Shown here: positions 7,584-15,133 of the stretch, one piece after another
Numbering within the stretch: position 1 is the stretch's first letter
How the letters are laid out: the number at the start of each line of letters is the position of its first letter
NCBI RefSeq assembly: GCF_022513585.1
Contig: NZ_JAKWBF010000037.1
Span: 1 to 50,129 of the forward strand
Length of the DNA stretch: 50,129 nt
Direction of reading: 5' to 3'
Origin: Gordonia gummivorans
GTDB lineage: Bacteria; Actinomycetota; Actinomycetes; Mycobacteriales; Mycobacteriaceae
The notes under the pieces: model-generated
Seen by the model: the letters and a program-made list of their open reading frames with translations, nothing else
What the model was told of the DNA's origin: nothing
Database searches by the model: none
Translations under genes and position numbers: made by a program

Positions 7584-7876
7584 GCGCACGAGAAGAGTTA
7601 CAGCAGTGGGTGGATCGGCACGCACCGCACGAGATCGAGGGCATGGAGATGTCAGCAACAATGCCCGTCCCCCTCGCACGCCGCGTGCTCGCAGAGGTTG
7701 ACCGTCTGACCGGGATTGCTGATCAGATCGCTGGTGCCAGAGACGAACTCGTCAGGTTGAAATCGGAGCGAGATGCACGGCTCCAGGGCCTTGTTGCCTC
7801 ACTGCCTCCGGCGAGCGTGACGATCGAATCCGTGGTCGACAGCCTCACTCGCATCATCGGAGATGGAAATGTCTGA
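7580..7876 (+). CDS. Hypothetical protein
   Basis: A 98-aa helical protein with a central LAEVDRLTGIADQI...RDELVRLKSERDARL coiled-coil-like stretch, similar in style to the preceding gene. No domain recognised. Its stop lies inside the sequence ATGTCTGAT (7869-7877), which is duplicated exactly at the start of the gene at 8398; see the finding on HNH-2. Confidence 0.55.
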   Translation: MSAREELQQWVDRHAPHEIEGMEMSATMPVPLARRVLAEVDRLTGIADQIAGARDELVRLKSERDARLQGLVASLPPASVTIESVVDSLTRIIGDGNV

Positions 7877-8405
7877 TCTGACTGACCGCGCCGAACAGTT
7901 GCTCGCGGGGATCACGATTGCCGAGTACCCGAACTACAGGGTCTACACAGACGGCACGGTGTGGAGCGTGGGCACCGATTGGCGTGGCTACGGAATGCGG
8001 GAAATGAAACAGATTCCCGATATGTACGGGTACCTGAAGGTGCGTCTAACGAACACCGCAGGCCGGAGGAAAATATCAGTCCACCAAATTGTCGCCGAAT
8101 CGTTTCTCGGGCCAAGACCAACTCCGGGGCATCAGGTTAGGCACCTGAATGGATGTCGATCGGATAACCGTGCGATCAACTTGGCGTGGGGTACCGCAGC
8201 AGACAATGCGCGGGATAGGGATCGGCACGGCATGACTGTTCACGGGGTCGCTCACGTAAACGCGAAACTTTCGCCAATGATCGTCCGCGAATCCAGGGCA
8301 CGTTTTCGTAGCGGCGAATCCATCAAGGCCATCGCCCGTTCATTTGGGGTTTGCGACAAGACGATGGCCGACGCTATTTCCGGAAGGACTTGGGCTCATG
8401 TCTGA
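7869..8405 (+). CDS. HNH homing endonuclease (HNH-2)
   Basis: A 178-aa endonuclease: NUMOD4-like strand-rich N terminus (YPNYRVYTDGTVWSVG), HNH core ISVHQIVAESFLG...VRHLNGCRSDNRAINLAWGT (His, Asn and the conserved NLxWGT tail), and a C-terminal HTH (GESIKAIARSFGVCDKTMAD) for DNA recognition. ATG at 7863 is an in-frame alternative start. The gene begins inside the stop region of the upstream gene and ends over the start of the downstream gene. Composition is less GC-rich than neighbouring genes. Probable selfish mobile gene. Confidence 0.85.
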   Translation: MSDLTDRAEQLLAGITIAEYPNYRVYTDGTVWSVGTDWRGYGMREMKQIPDMYGYLKVRLTNTAGRRKISVHQIVAESFLGPRPTPGHQVRHLNGCRSDNRAINLAWGTAADNARDRDRHGMTVHGVAHVNAKLSPMIVRESRARFRSGESIKAIARSFGVCDKTMADAISGRTWAHV

Positions 8406-8832
8406 TAGCGCCGTTCAGAAGGCTAGGGAACTTCTTTCAGAAATCACGCCGGGACCATGGTCCACGGTCCATGGTGCGTGGGGCAACGTCTGGCGTTTCG
8501 ATGACGACGACTACCCGCAAGGTCCGACTGTCGTTGTCCGGCAGGGACAAATGACCGAGGTTAACGCCCGATTCATCGCCGCCGCACCACAACTGGTCGC
8601 GGACCTTATCGCCGAGGTGAAGCGGCTGACACCCCGCGAGATACAACACCAGGAGGTGTCTGTCTACGCCGCGCTCCCCATCGGATCGGTAGTGATGGAC
8701 GCTCGTCGCGATGTCTACGAACGGTGGACCGATGGCTGGGTTGTCACCGATCTCGCCGAGACCGAATACCAGGACGATGGCGACATGGATTTCCCTCTGG
8801 CCGTCCTCTACGTCCCCGAGGTGCAGTCATGA
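8398..8832 (+). CDS. Hypothetical protein
   Basis: A 144-aa protein. The N-terminal region (ARELLSEITPGPWSTVHG...RFIAAAPQLVADLIAEV) has the pattern of small ead/Ea22-like phage proteins in which TPGPW is followed by NARFIAAAP. The C-terminal half is acidic and Tyr/Trp-rich. Function unknown. The start codon is part of the 9-bp sequence duplicated at both ends of HNH-2. Confidence 0.6.
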   Translation: MSDSAVQKARELLSEITPGPWSTVHGAWGNVWRFDDDDYPQGPTVVVRQGQMTEVNARFIAAAPQLVADLIAEVKRLTPREIQHQEVSVYAALPIGSVVMDARRDVYERWTDGWVVTDLAETEYQDDGDMDFPLAVLYVPEVQS

Positions 8833-9254
8833 GCGCGGAAGACGTGATCGCCAGGTTGCAGCGAGAGCACTGCGCCACAGTCGACCACTACGGCAGGCGG
8901 TGTGCGTGCGGCAACATTCCACGAGGCGACTGCCCGTTTGATTCACCAGAGGCAGAGGGCGAGTGGTATGAAATGCACGCTGACCACGTCGCCGCTGTTG
9001 TCCTAGATGCTTTGCGCTCCAACGGATTCGAGGTGGTCGAGTTGCCCGAGCCGATCCACCGCTGCCCACGCGACGCCGCATGGATGACCAAGGACGAAGC
9101 GTTGCAGGTGGATTCCGATCGCCGCAGCGGAATCGCGTTGAGCTACCTCGATGTCGACATCCCCGTGTATGGGCCGTGGTCTGCGGTCGAAGCACGCGAT
9201 CTCGCAGCCGCGCTCCTCGCTGCTGCCCGCCACGCAGAGGAAGGGACACCATGA
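8829..9254 (+). CDS. Hypothetical protein
   Basis: A 141-aa protein with a possible N-terminal metal site (HYGRRCACGNIPRGDC plus two nearby His). The middle resembles short conserved actinophage proteins with a helix ending AAVVLDALRSNGFEVVELPE. The C terminus is helical and Ala-rich. No catalytic role recognised. 4-nt overlaps at both ends. Confidence 0.6.
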   Translation: MSAEDVIARLQREHCATVDHYGRRCACGNIPRGDCPFDSPEAEGEWYEMHADHVAAVVLDALRSNGFEVVELPEPIHRCPRDAAWMTKDEALQVDSDRRSGIALSYLDVDIPVYGPWSAVEARDLAAALLAAARHAEEGTP

Positions 9255-9522
9255 CACTCACACTGACCCGTGAGGTCTCCCGTAGCGACGCAGAAATCGA
9301 ACCACGGCGTCGGTCACGGTCTCGCCACGTTCGGCCGCTTCCCGTTTCGCCGCTTCCCACACGTCAAACGGCCTGCGCTACCTGGCCGCGTACGTCGCCG
9401 CCACCGTCGGCATCCCCCTCGAAAAAGTAACCGAGATAGGCGAATCCGCCGTCAACGCCTGCGACTGGGACGACACCGACCGCTACCTCGCGGCGGCAGG
9501 ACAGATCGGGAGACAACAGTGA
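9251..9522 (+). pseudogene. Disrupted small gene upstream of the helicase
   Basis: The 3' part (about 9364-9522) encodes a good protein end in one frame (NGLRYLAAYVAATVGIPLEK to AAAGQIGRQQ) and its TGA overlaps the GTG of the helicase in the usual coupled manner. That frame has no ATG, GTG or TTG and meets stops at 9271 and 9283. An ATG at 9251, coupled to the upstream stop, opens a different frame that fails soon after. The 5' half instead matches the reverse complement of a ribbon-helix-helix gene end. I read this as a gene whose 5' half was replaced or frameshifted. Confidence 0.5.
9258..9362 (-). pseudogene. Inverted fragment of a ribbon-helix-helix gene
   Basis: On the minus strand, 34 codons read MWEAAKREAAERGETVTDAV and continue VRFLRRYGR before a stop. 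This is the typical helix A-turn-helix B end of actinobacterial CopG/Arc-type RHH proteins. The conserved N-terminal DNA-binding strand is missing: a stop lies six codons upstream of the GTG. It therefore looks like a 3' gene fragment inserted backwards, not a working gene. It could be translated as a peptide, but there is no sign of a ribosome binding site. Confidence 0.45.
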
Positions 9523-12032
9523 CCGACTACAGCAACTTCCTCGCAGCGAAGGTCGACTTCGACTCACGCACCGGATTCGACATCGACCTCGACGACATAC
9601 ACCCGGCACTGTTCGAGCATCAACGCCTGATCGTGCAGTGGGCCGTCCGTGGCGGTCGTCGCGCCATCTTCGCCGCGTTCGGACTCGGCAAGTCGCTGAT
9701 CCAGCTCGAAACGCTGCGGCAGGTCATGGCGCGCGAGGGCGGGAAGGCCCTGGTTGTGTGCCCACTCGGCGTACGTGGCGAGTTCGCTCGTGACGCCCGA
9801 ATCCTTGGGCTCGACACCAGGTTCATCCGCCGCGACAGCGAGGTCGACGGGCCTGGCCTGTACATCACCAACTACGAGAGCGTCCGCGACGGAAAACTCA
9901 ACCCGTCACAGTTTGTGGCCGTGTCCCTCGATGAGGCCGCGATCCTCCGCTCGTACGGATCGAAGACCTACCAGACGTTCCTGCCGATGTTCGCTGACGT
10001 CCAGTACCGGTACGTCGCCACCGCCACACCCTCGCCGAATCGGTACAAGGAACTCATCCACTACGCCGGCTACCTCGGCATCATGGACACCGGCTCGGCG
10101 CTCACCCGATTCTTCAAGCGGGACAGCACCAAAGCGAACAACCTCACCCTGCACCCGCACCACGAGAAGACGTTCTGGCTGTGGTTGAACTCGTGGTCGA
10201 TCTTCCTGCAATCCCCGGCCGACATCGGGTGTGATGCCACCGGCTACGACCTGCCCGAGCTTGATGTCATCTGGGATGAGGTGGAAGCCGACCACGCGGC
10301 GGTGACGTTCGACCGTGATGGCTCGGCGCCACTCTTCAAGGGCACAGCACTGTCGATGGTTGACGCTGCGAGGGAGAAGCGAGACACCCTCGACGCACGT
10401 GTGGCGAAAATGGCCAGGCTCGTTGCCCAACACGATGCTGTCACCGATGGCGACCAGATCATCCTGTGGTGCGACCTCAACGCCGAACAGGACGCCATCG
10501 AGGCTGCCATGCGCAATCTCGGATTCAGCTACTCATCCATCTACGGCGCCCTCGACCCCGACGAATCGGAGCGACGCCTACAAGAGTGGCGGGACCGAAA
10601 AACCAAGGTGCTCATCGGCAAGCCGATCATGCTCGGCGTCGGCGTCAACCTCCAGCAATGCAACACCGCCATCTACGTCGGCATCACCCACAAGTTCCAC
10701 GACTTCATCCAATCCGTGCATCGGGTGCAGCGATTCGGGCAGACCCGACGCTGCCGCATCACCATCATCTACGCCGACAGCGAGCGCGAAGTGAAGGCTT
10801 CCCTGCTCGAAAAGTGGTCACAGCACAAGGAATTGACAACCAACATGACCCGAGTCATCAACGAACACGGCCTATCCAACACGTCGATCGCCGACGCCCT
10901 GAAGCGGTCCATTGGGGTCACCAGATCGGAAGTATCCGGTGAGGGCTGGCTACTGGCGAACAACGACTGCATCCCGGAAACCCGGTCTATGGAAACGGGT
11001 TCGGTTGACCTGATCGTCACCTCCATCCCGTTCGGAAACCACTACAGCTACAGCAACACAGTCGAAGACCTCGGATACACCGACGACAACCAGCACTTCT
11101 GGCAGCAGATGGACTACCTCACACCGGAGCTGCTGCGCATCCTCGCACCCGGCCGCGTCTACGCCTGCCACGTCAAAGACCGCATCCTGTTCGGCAACGT
11201 CACCGGCGCTGGAATCCCTACCGTCGCACCGTTTCACGCAGAGGCGATCTTCCACGCACAAAAGCACGGCTTCGACTACATGGGCATGATCACCGTCGTC
11301 ACCGACGTCGTGCGAGAGAACAACCAGACGTATCGGCTGGGCTGGTCTGAGCAATGCAAAGACGCCACCAAAATGGGCGTCGGGTCACCGGAATATGTTC
11401 TGCTGTTCCACAAGCCGCAGACGAACCGCGAGAAAGGCTACGCCGACACCCCGGTCACAAAAACGAAGGACCTGTACACCCGCGCCCGCTGGCAGGTCGA
11501 CGCACACGCATTCTGGCGCTCGTCGGGCGACCGGCTGCTGACCACAGACGAGTTGGCCGAACTGGGCCCAGAGAAGCTGTCCAAGCTGTTTACCGAACAG
11601 ACGCTACGGAAGGTATACGACTACGAATCGCACGTGCGCATCGGGGAAGAGCTCGACGGCCGCGGCTCCCTGCCCGCCACGTTCATGTCACTGGCGCCGG
11701 CGTCATGGCGTGACGACGTGTGGCACGACGTCAACCGAATGCTCACCCTCAACGGCGAGCAGTCGAAACGCAATGTGGAACAACACATCTGCCCGTTGCA
11801 GTACGACATCGTTGACAGACTGATCACCAGGTTCTCCAACCCTGATGAGTTGGTGTTCGACCCGTTCTGCGGACTCGGCACCGTCCCACTCCGAGCGCTC
11901 AAGGCCGGTCGCCGCGGCCGGGGCGTCGAGCTGAACGCAGCCTACTGGCTCGACTCGGTGAAGTACCTCGAAGCAGAGGAACGCAGACACGATCTGCCGA
12001 CACTGTTCGACCTGAGCGACGAGGCCTCATGA
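9519..12032 (+). CDS. SNF2-type helicase fused to DNA methyltransferase
   Basis: An 837-aa fusion. Residues about 30-470 are a superfamily 2 Snf2-like motor: Walker A variant FGLGKS (54-59), SLDEAA (about 136-141), ATATPSP (motif III), then a helicase C domain with GVGVNLQQCNTAIY and the QSVHRVQRFGQTR arginine-finger motif VI. Residues about 480-820 are a DNA methyltransferase: motif IV variant TSIPFG (about 501) comes before the SAM-binding DPFCGLGT (about 781), the order of beta-class amino-methyltransferases. A protein of this build could translocate on DNA and modify it, for example to protect phage DNA from restriction. GTG start coupled to the upstream TGA. Confidence 0.85.
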   Translation: MTDYSNFLAAKVDFDSRTGFDIDLDDIHPALFEHQRLIVQWAVRGGRRAIFAAFGLGKSLIQLETLRQVMAREGGKALVVCPLGVRGEFARDARILGLDTRFIRRDSEVDGPGLYITNYESVRDGKLNPSQFVAVSLDEAAILRSYGSKTYQTFLPMFADVQYRYVATATPSPNRYKELIHYAGYLGIMDTGSALTRFFKRDSTKANNLTLHPHHEKTFWLWLNSWSIFLQSPADIGCDATGYDLPELDVIWDEVEADHAAVTFDRDGSAPLFKGTALSMVDAAREKRDTLDARVAKMARLVAQHDAVTDGDQIILWCDLNAEQDAIEAAMRNLGFSYSSIYGALDPDESERRLQEWRDRKTKVLIGKPIMLGVGVNLQQCNTAIYVGITHKFHDFIQSVHRVQRFGQTRRCRITIIYADSEREVKASLLEKWSQHKELTTNMTRVINEHGLSNTSIADALKRSIGVTRSEVSGEGWLLANNDCIPETRSMETGSVDLIVTSIPFGNHYSYSNTVEDLGYTDDNQHFWQQMDYLTPELLRILAPGRVYACHVKDRILFGNVTGAGIPTVAPFHAEAIFHAQKHGFDYMGMITVVTDVVRENNQTYRLGWSEQCKDATKMGVGSPEYVLLFHKPQTNREKGYADTPVTKTKDLYTRARWQVDAHAFWRSSGDRLLTTDELAELGPEKLSKLFTEQTLRKVYDYESHVRIGEELDGRGSLPATFMSLAPASWRDDVWHDVNRMLTLNGEQSKRNVEQHICPLQYDIVDRLITRFSNPDELVFDPFCGLGTVPLRALKAGRRGRGVELNAAYWLDSVKYLEAEERRHDLPTLFDLSDEAS

Positions 12033-12190
12033 CCGCCCTCGCTGAGGTTGTGGGCCGGATCGAACCCGAATGCTCCTGCTCCTGCCACGACATCCAGGAC
12101 GGCTGGTGGTGCGGGCACTGCTGCAACCCCGACCACGGTTGCCCGTGCGTGCGTGGCGGCGAATGCGCGTGGGAATGGAACGGCACCTGA
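12029..12190 (+). CDS. Cys-rich miniprotein
   Basis: A 53-aa frame with nine Cys and several His and Trp (CSCSCHD, WWCGHCC, HGCPC, GGECAWEW), dense enough for two zinc or iron-sulphur sites. ATG overlaps the methyltransferase stop by 4 nt and its TGA shares a base with the next ATG, so it sits in the operon like a genuine gene. No family recognised. Confidence 0.55.
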   Translation: MTALAEVVGRIEPECSCSCHDIQDGWWCGHCCNPDHGCPCVRGGECAWEWNGT

Positions 12191-12291
12191 TGGCCCTCGG
12201 CGACTACCCCTGCACACGATGCGGCCGGCGACTACCCGCCACCACATGGCGGCCCAGACAGTGCATCGACTGCCAGATGAAGGAGAAGTGA
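12190..12291 (+). CDS. Zinc-ribbon miniprotein
   Basis: A 33-aa frame with a complete two-knuckle zinc ribbon: CTRCG at residues 8-12 and CIDC at 25-28. Chained to its neighbours by one-base stop/start overlaps on both sides. Likely a small DNA-, RNA- or protein-binding factor. Confidence 0.5.
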   Translation: MALGDYPCTRCGRRLPATTWRPRQCIDCQMKEK

Positions 12292-12944
12292 TGGGCAGCA
12301 AACTTGCACTTGCACCCTGCGGCACAGTGAGCGCATACAACCGCCACCTCCGACACAGCGAAACACCATGCGAGCCATGCTTCGCCGCCAACCGCGAATA
12401 CCAACAGCAACGCCGCGACCGCACCCGACCAACACGGCAGCCGCGCGAAACCGGCACCCACAGCGACGAACACGCGAAACGGGAAATCCGCGTCGGACAG
12501 ATGGCAGCCGCAGGAATCCCCGCACGCCACATCGCCACCGAACTCGGATGCACCACACGCCAAGTCATCGCCGACCTCGAAGCCATGGGCGTCCGAATCA
12601 TCCGCCACCGGCAGCCCAAACCACCCAACGGCGCGCTCGGCATCGGCGAACACTGCGGCAAAGAACGCGGCTACCAAGCACACCGACACCGCAAAGAACC
12701 CGCCTGCGAACCATGTATGGCCGCACACCGCAAGGTTGAATCCGATCGCGCCTGGATCAAACGTAACAACTGTCCACCATGCGCCGGCAGCGGACACCCA
12801 CCCGAACGACCGTCTGATCCCGGACCCAAACGCGGCCCCACCGGCATCTGCGTCGAGTGCGGGTCCATCCAACAAGTCCGGCGCGACGGCACCATCCGAC
12901 GACACATACCAGCGCGAGCACAACAGGAGGGCGCACCGTGGTGA
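12291..12944 (+). CDS. DNA-binding protein with two zinc modules and an HTH
   Basis: A 217-aa protein. Two copies of a Cys/His module are recognisable: CGTVSAYNRHLRHSETPCEP (about 10-29) and CGKERGYQAHRHRKEPACEP (about 122-141), each CG...Y..H.R..E.PCE.C. Between them is an HTH (AAGIPARHIATELGCTTRQV, about 66-85). A third CxxC pair (CPPC and CVEC) is C-terminal. Modules of this form are widespread in actinobacteria and their phages, but their ligand is not known to me. Probable regulator or replication accessory. Confidence 0.6.
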   Translation: MGSKLALAPCGTVSAYNRHLRHSETPCEPCFAANREYQQQRRDRTRPTRQPRETGTHSDEHAKREIRVGQMAAAGIPARHIATELGCTTRQVIADLEAMGVRIIRHRQPKPPNGALGIGEHCGKERGYQAHRHRKEPACEPCMAAHRKVESDRAWIKRNNCPPCAGSGHPPERPSDPGPKRGPTGICVECGSIQQVRRDGTIRRHIPARAQQEGAPW

Positions 12945-13042
12945 ACAAATGGAAGTACTTCTGCGGATGCTGTTGGACACGCATTCGCCAATCCCAGGAA
13001 CACGCACAGCGGATCGTCTCCAGGTGGGAGGCAGAGGCGTAG
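12938..13042 (+). CDS. Cys-rich miniprotein
   Basis: A 34-aa frame (GTG start 7 nt after the strong AGGAGG at 12925-12930) with CGCC near its N terminus followed by a basic/amphipathic helix (RIRQSQEHAQRIVSRWEAEA). Its stop shares a base with the GTG of the replication gene. A second GTG at 12941 is also possible. Function unknown. Confidence 0.5.
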   Translation: MVNKWKYFCGCCWTRIRQSQEHAQRIVSRWEAEA

Positions 13043-13944
13043 TGGCCGCAACCGGGAAAGATCACGCCAGGGTCAACCTCACGATCTGGGGCGACGACGA
13101 CTGGCTCGACCTCACGCCGCCAGCTCAGCATCTGTACCTCGTTCTCTGGTCGTCCCCAGGATTGTCGTACTGCGGTGCGGGAGAGTGGAAGCCAGCGAGG
13201 ATCGCTCAGCGCGCGAATGGCTGGGGTCTCGCTGCGATCGAGAGGGCCGCCGCTGAACTGTCCAGCCGGCTGTTTCTGCTCATCGACACAGACACCGAAG
13301 AGTTCCTACTCAGGTCGTGGATCAAGCACGACGGCCTGTGGAAGCAGCCGAACATGTCGGTGTCGATGGCGAACGCCCGTGCCGACCTTGCCTCCCGCGT
13401 ATTGCGTGGGGCGGTCGTGTGGGAGGTGAAGAAGCTACACCGGGAGTGCCCTGACATGTCCGGCTGGAAGCGGGATGCATTGGTGGATCTGCTCGCGCAG
13501 AAGGCGGTCGACCCGGCCACCATCCCCACCTTTAACCCCACGACTAACCCCTCGCCTGACCCTCCTGTTAACCCCACGCCTAACCCCTACGGGCAGGTCG
13601 ACGTTGACCCCCCGGTTAACCCCGGCCCTACTCCAGCTCCTTCTCCTTTCTCCTCTCTCCTTCTCCATGGGGGTTACGTAAGTACGGAAGGTAACGACGC
13701 GCGATCCGCCGCCCCCCCACCCCCAAATTGCCCGAATCACCCCGAAGGCACCGACCGTCCATGCGGTGCGTGCAAGACCGCACGACTCGCCCGCGAGAAC
13801 TGGGACGCCGACCAGACACGCACCGAAGCTGATCACCGCAAAGCCATCCGACAAGCGATCAACGACTGCCCCCTGTGCGACGACATCGGATGGGTCAACG
13901 GCGTCGAACCGGTCCGCAAGTGCACCCACCAGGAGACCGCATGA
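13042..13944 (+). CDS. Replication initiator-like protein
   Basis: A 300-aa protein. Residues 1-135 (VNLTIWGDDDWLDLTPPAQH to RGAVVWEVKKLH) form a winged-helix domain like the N-terminal domain of phage replication initiators and replisome organisers. A Pro/Asn-rich linker of about eight tetrapeptides (NPTT NPSP DPPV NPTP NPYG) follows; its DNA is an array of 12-bp repeats, see the origin feature. The C terminus has two zinc-knuckle-like sites (CPNHPEG...CGAC and CPLCDDIG...CTH). Origin iterons inside the initiator gene recall lambda O. Initiator function is inferred from domain style, iterons and the RusA neighbour. Confidence 0.65.
   Translation: MAATGKDHARVNLTIWGDDDWLDLTPPAQHLYLVLWSSPGLSYCGAGEWKPARIAQRANGWGLAAIERAAAELSSRLFLLIDTDTEEFLLRSWIKHDGLWKQPNMSVSMANARADLASRVLRGAVVWEVKKLHRECPDMSGWKRDALVDLLAQKAVDPATIPTFNPTTNPSPDPPVNPTPNPYGQVDVDPPVNPGPTPAPSPFSSLLLHGGYVSTEGNDARSAAPPPPNCPNHPEGTDRPCGACKTARLARENWDADQTRTEADHRKAIRQAINDCPLCDDIGWVNGVEPVRKCTHQETA
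13532..13668 (+). other. Candidate replication origin (iterons inside the initiator gene)
   Basis: Six copies of [T/C]T[A/G]ACCCC start at 13532, 13544, 13568, 13580, 13604 and 13616, all in one 12-bp register. A degenerate copy (CTGACCCT) occupies 13556, and only the slot at 13592 is empty. Immediately downstream, 13627-13668 is a pyrimidine tract with clusters of T, the least stable stretch nearby. Iterons next to an easily melted tract, inside the initiator gene, is the lambda ori arrangement. Function is inferred; the 12-bp period also equals a tetrapeptide repeat in the protein. Confidence 0.55.
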
Positions 13945-14312
13945 ACTACACCATCACCCTCCCCATCCCGAGACCACTACTCACCACCAACCAGGCCCGA
14001 TCCCAGCACTGGCGCAAAGCCCACCGCGCAAAAGCCGAAACCGAAATGCTCGTCCGCGCTGCTCTCGTCAAAGCATCTGTGAACCCCATTGACCACCCGA
14101 TCACCGTCACCGTCACCTGGTACGCGCCGGACCTGAAACGCCGCGACAGCGACGCGCTTGATTTCACGAAGAAAGCAATCCTCGACGCGATGGTGAAGGC
14201 GGGGACGATCCGCGACGACAACTGGCGGTGGGTTCGATCCTCGACCACTGCGGTGGAACTCGACCGCGACCACCCGCGCATCGAAATACAGATCACGGAG
14301 GCCACCCGATGA
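13941..14312 (+). CDS. RusA-like Holliday junction resolvase
   Basis: A 123-aa nuclease of the RusA family, which cleaves four-way DNA junctions as a homodimer. Visible: N-terminal ITLPIPRPLLTTNQARSQHW, and the conserved acidic face with Asp in RRDSDALDFTKKAILDAMVK and the pair in TIRDDNWRWV (about residues 72-98). Length matches the family. It overlaps the upstream stop by 4 nt and belongs to the replication/recombination block. Confidence 0.85.
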   Translation: MNYTITLPIPRPLLTTNQARSQHWRKAHRAKAETEMLVRAALVKASVNPIDHPITVTVTWYAPDLKRRDSDALDFTKKAILDAMVKAGTIRDDNWRWVRSSTTAVELDRDHPRIEIQITEATR

Positions 14313-14521
14313 CATCCATGCACGCCCGACCGCAAGGTGCCACACGCGAAGGCATCCTCTGGTGGTACCGCCAGTTCGCGCGTGTCACCGCACGACTACG
14401 GCACCAGCCCACCGTGTGCGGTGACGTCACGCGCTGTGACTGTGGCTGGTACACCCACGGCCGGCCCGCCGTTCGGGCACGACGATTCCGGGCACACCTG
14501 AAGCGAGTTGGTGCAGCGTGA
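14309..14521 (+). CDS. Small Cys-containing protein
   Basis: A 70-aa protein with a CxCG knuckle (VCGDVTRCDCGWYTHGR) and a very basic C-terminal helix (RARRFRAHLKRV), suggesting nucleic acid binding through a small metal site. Overlaps neighbours by 4 nt. No family recognised. Confidence 0.55.
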   Translation: MTSMHARPQGATREGILWWYRQFARVTARLRHQPTVCGDVTRCDCGWYTHGRPAVRARRFRAHLKRVGAA

Positions 14522-14691
14522 GCCACTACCCCGGGGTTGCGCAAGGCCTGCCTGACGTCATCACGACGAGCATCTTCCGGTGGATGACCACCAGCCCACG
14601 ACACCCCGACCTCGGACACCACATCGCACTCGACCTGTGCGACCACTACCGAATCACGTTGAGACACAAGAGCAGGAGAAACGCAGCATGA
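14518..14691 (+). CDS. Small hypothetical protein
   Basis: A 57-aa frame with GTG start overlapping the previous stop and TGA overlapping the next ATG. It ends in a basic tail (HYRITLRHKSRRN). Otherwise featureless. Supported by the coupled overlaps and continuity of the operon; no function suggested. Confidence 0.45.
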   Translation: MSHYPGVAQGLPDVITTSIFRWMTTSPRHPDLGHHIALDLCDHYRITLRHKSRRNAA

Positions 14692-14996
14692 GCACGACGT
14701 ACGAAGCGAGACTTGACTATCGGCTCCCTGGCGGCCCATTCGACCTCTGCGGCTGCCACTTCTGCGCCAACGAGTGGCTACGCGCAATGGACGCCATCGA
14801 CCCCGACGGCTGGCGGTCGCGGATCAACAGCTACGCGATGATTCTGTGCCGCCAGTGTGGGTGCAAGCGCTGCCCGAAGGCGAGCTACCACGGCCACGAC
14901 TGCACGGCCAGTAACGAGTCGGGACAGCACGGTTCGGTGTATGGCGACTTCGAGATCGACGAGTCCTGGCGCGACGACGATGGGGACGACGAGTGA
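14688..14996 (+). CDS. Cys-rich metal-binding protein
   Basis: A 102-aa protein with two dense Cys clusters: CGCHFC at about 22-27 and CRQCGCKRCPKASYHGHDC at about 55-73. The C-terminal tail is strongly acidic (WRDDDGDDE). The spacing resembles a double zinc finger. Possibly an adaptor that binds host proteins or nucleic acid; no named family. Confidence 0.55.
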   Translation: MSTTYEARLDYRLPGGPFDLCGCHFCANEWLRAMDAIDPDGWRSRINSYAMILCRQCGCKRCPKASYHGHDCTASNESGQHGSVYGDFEIDESWRDDDGDDE

Positions 14997-15133
14997 ACCC
15001 GTTCCGAATCCTCCACTGGCTCATCGCCCCCGCCATCACCCAAGCCTGGAACAACGGCTACAGCGCCGGCTGGACCGACGCCCACGACCACATGGCCCAT
15101 CAACTACACGAGACACCCGAGGAGCAGCAGTGA
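14993..15133 (+). CDS. Small hypothetical protein
   Basis: A 46-aa frame (MNPFRILHWLIAPAITQAWN followed by NGYSAGWTDAHDH) with an amphipathic, partly hydrophobic N terminus that could associate with the membrane. GTG start and TGA stop both overlap neighbouring genes by 4 nt. Short proteins with a GxxxGW-DAxDH motif are common in actinophages; role unknown. Confidence 0.5.
   Translation: MNPFRILHWLIAPAITQAWNNGYSAGWTDAHDHMAHQLHETPEEQQ

Noticed and set aside
13532..13623. Regular repeats read as a CRISPR array
   Set aside because: Units are 8 bp on a 12-bp grid inside a coding gene, with no spacers of CRISPR size and no cas genes.
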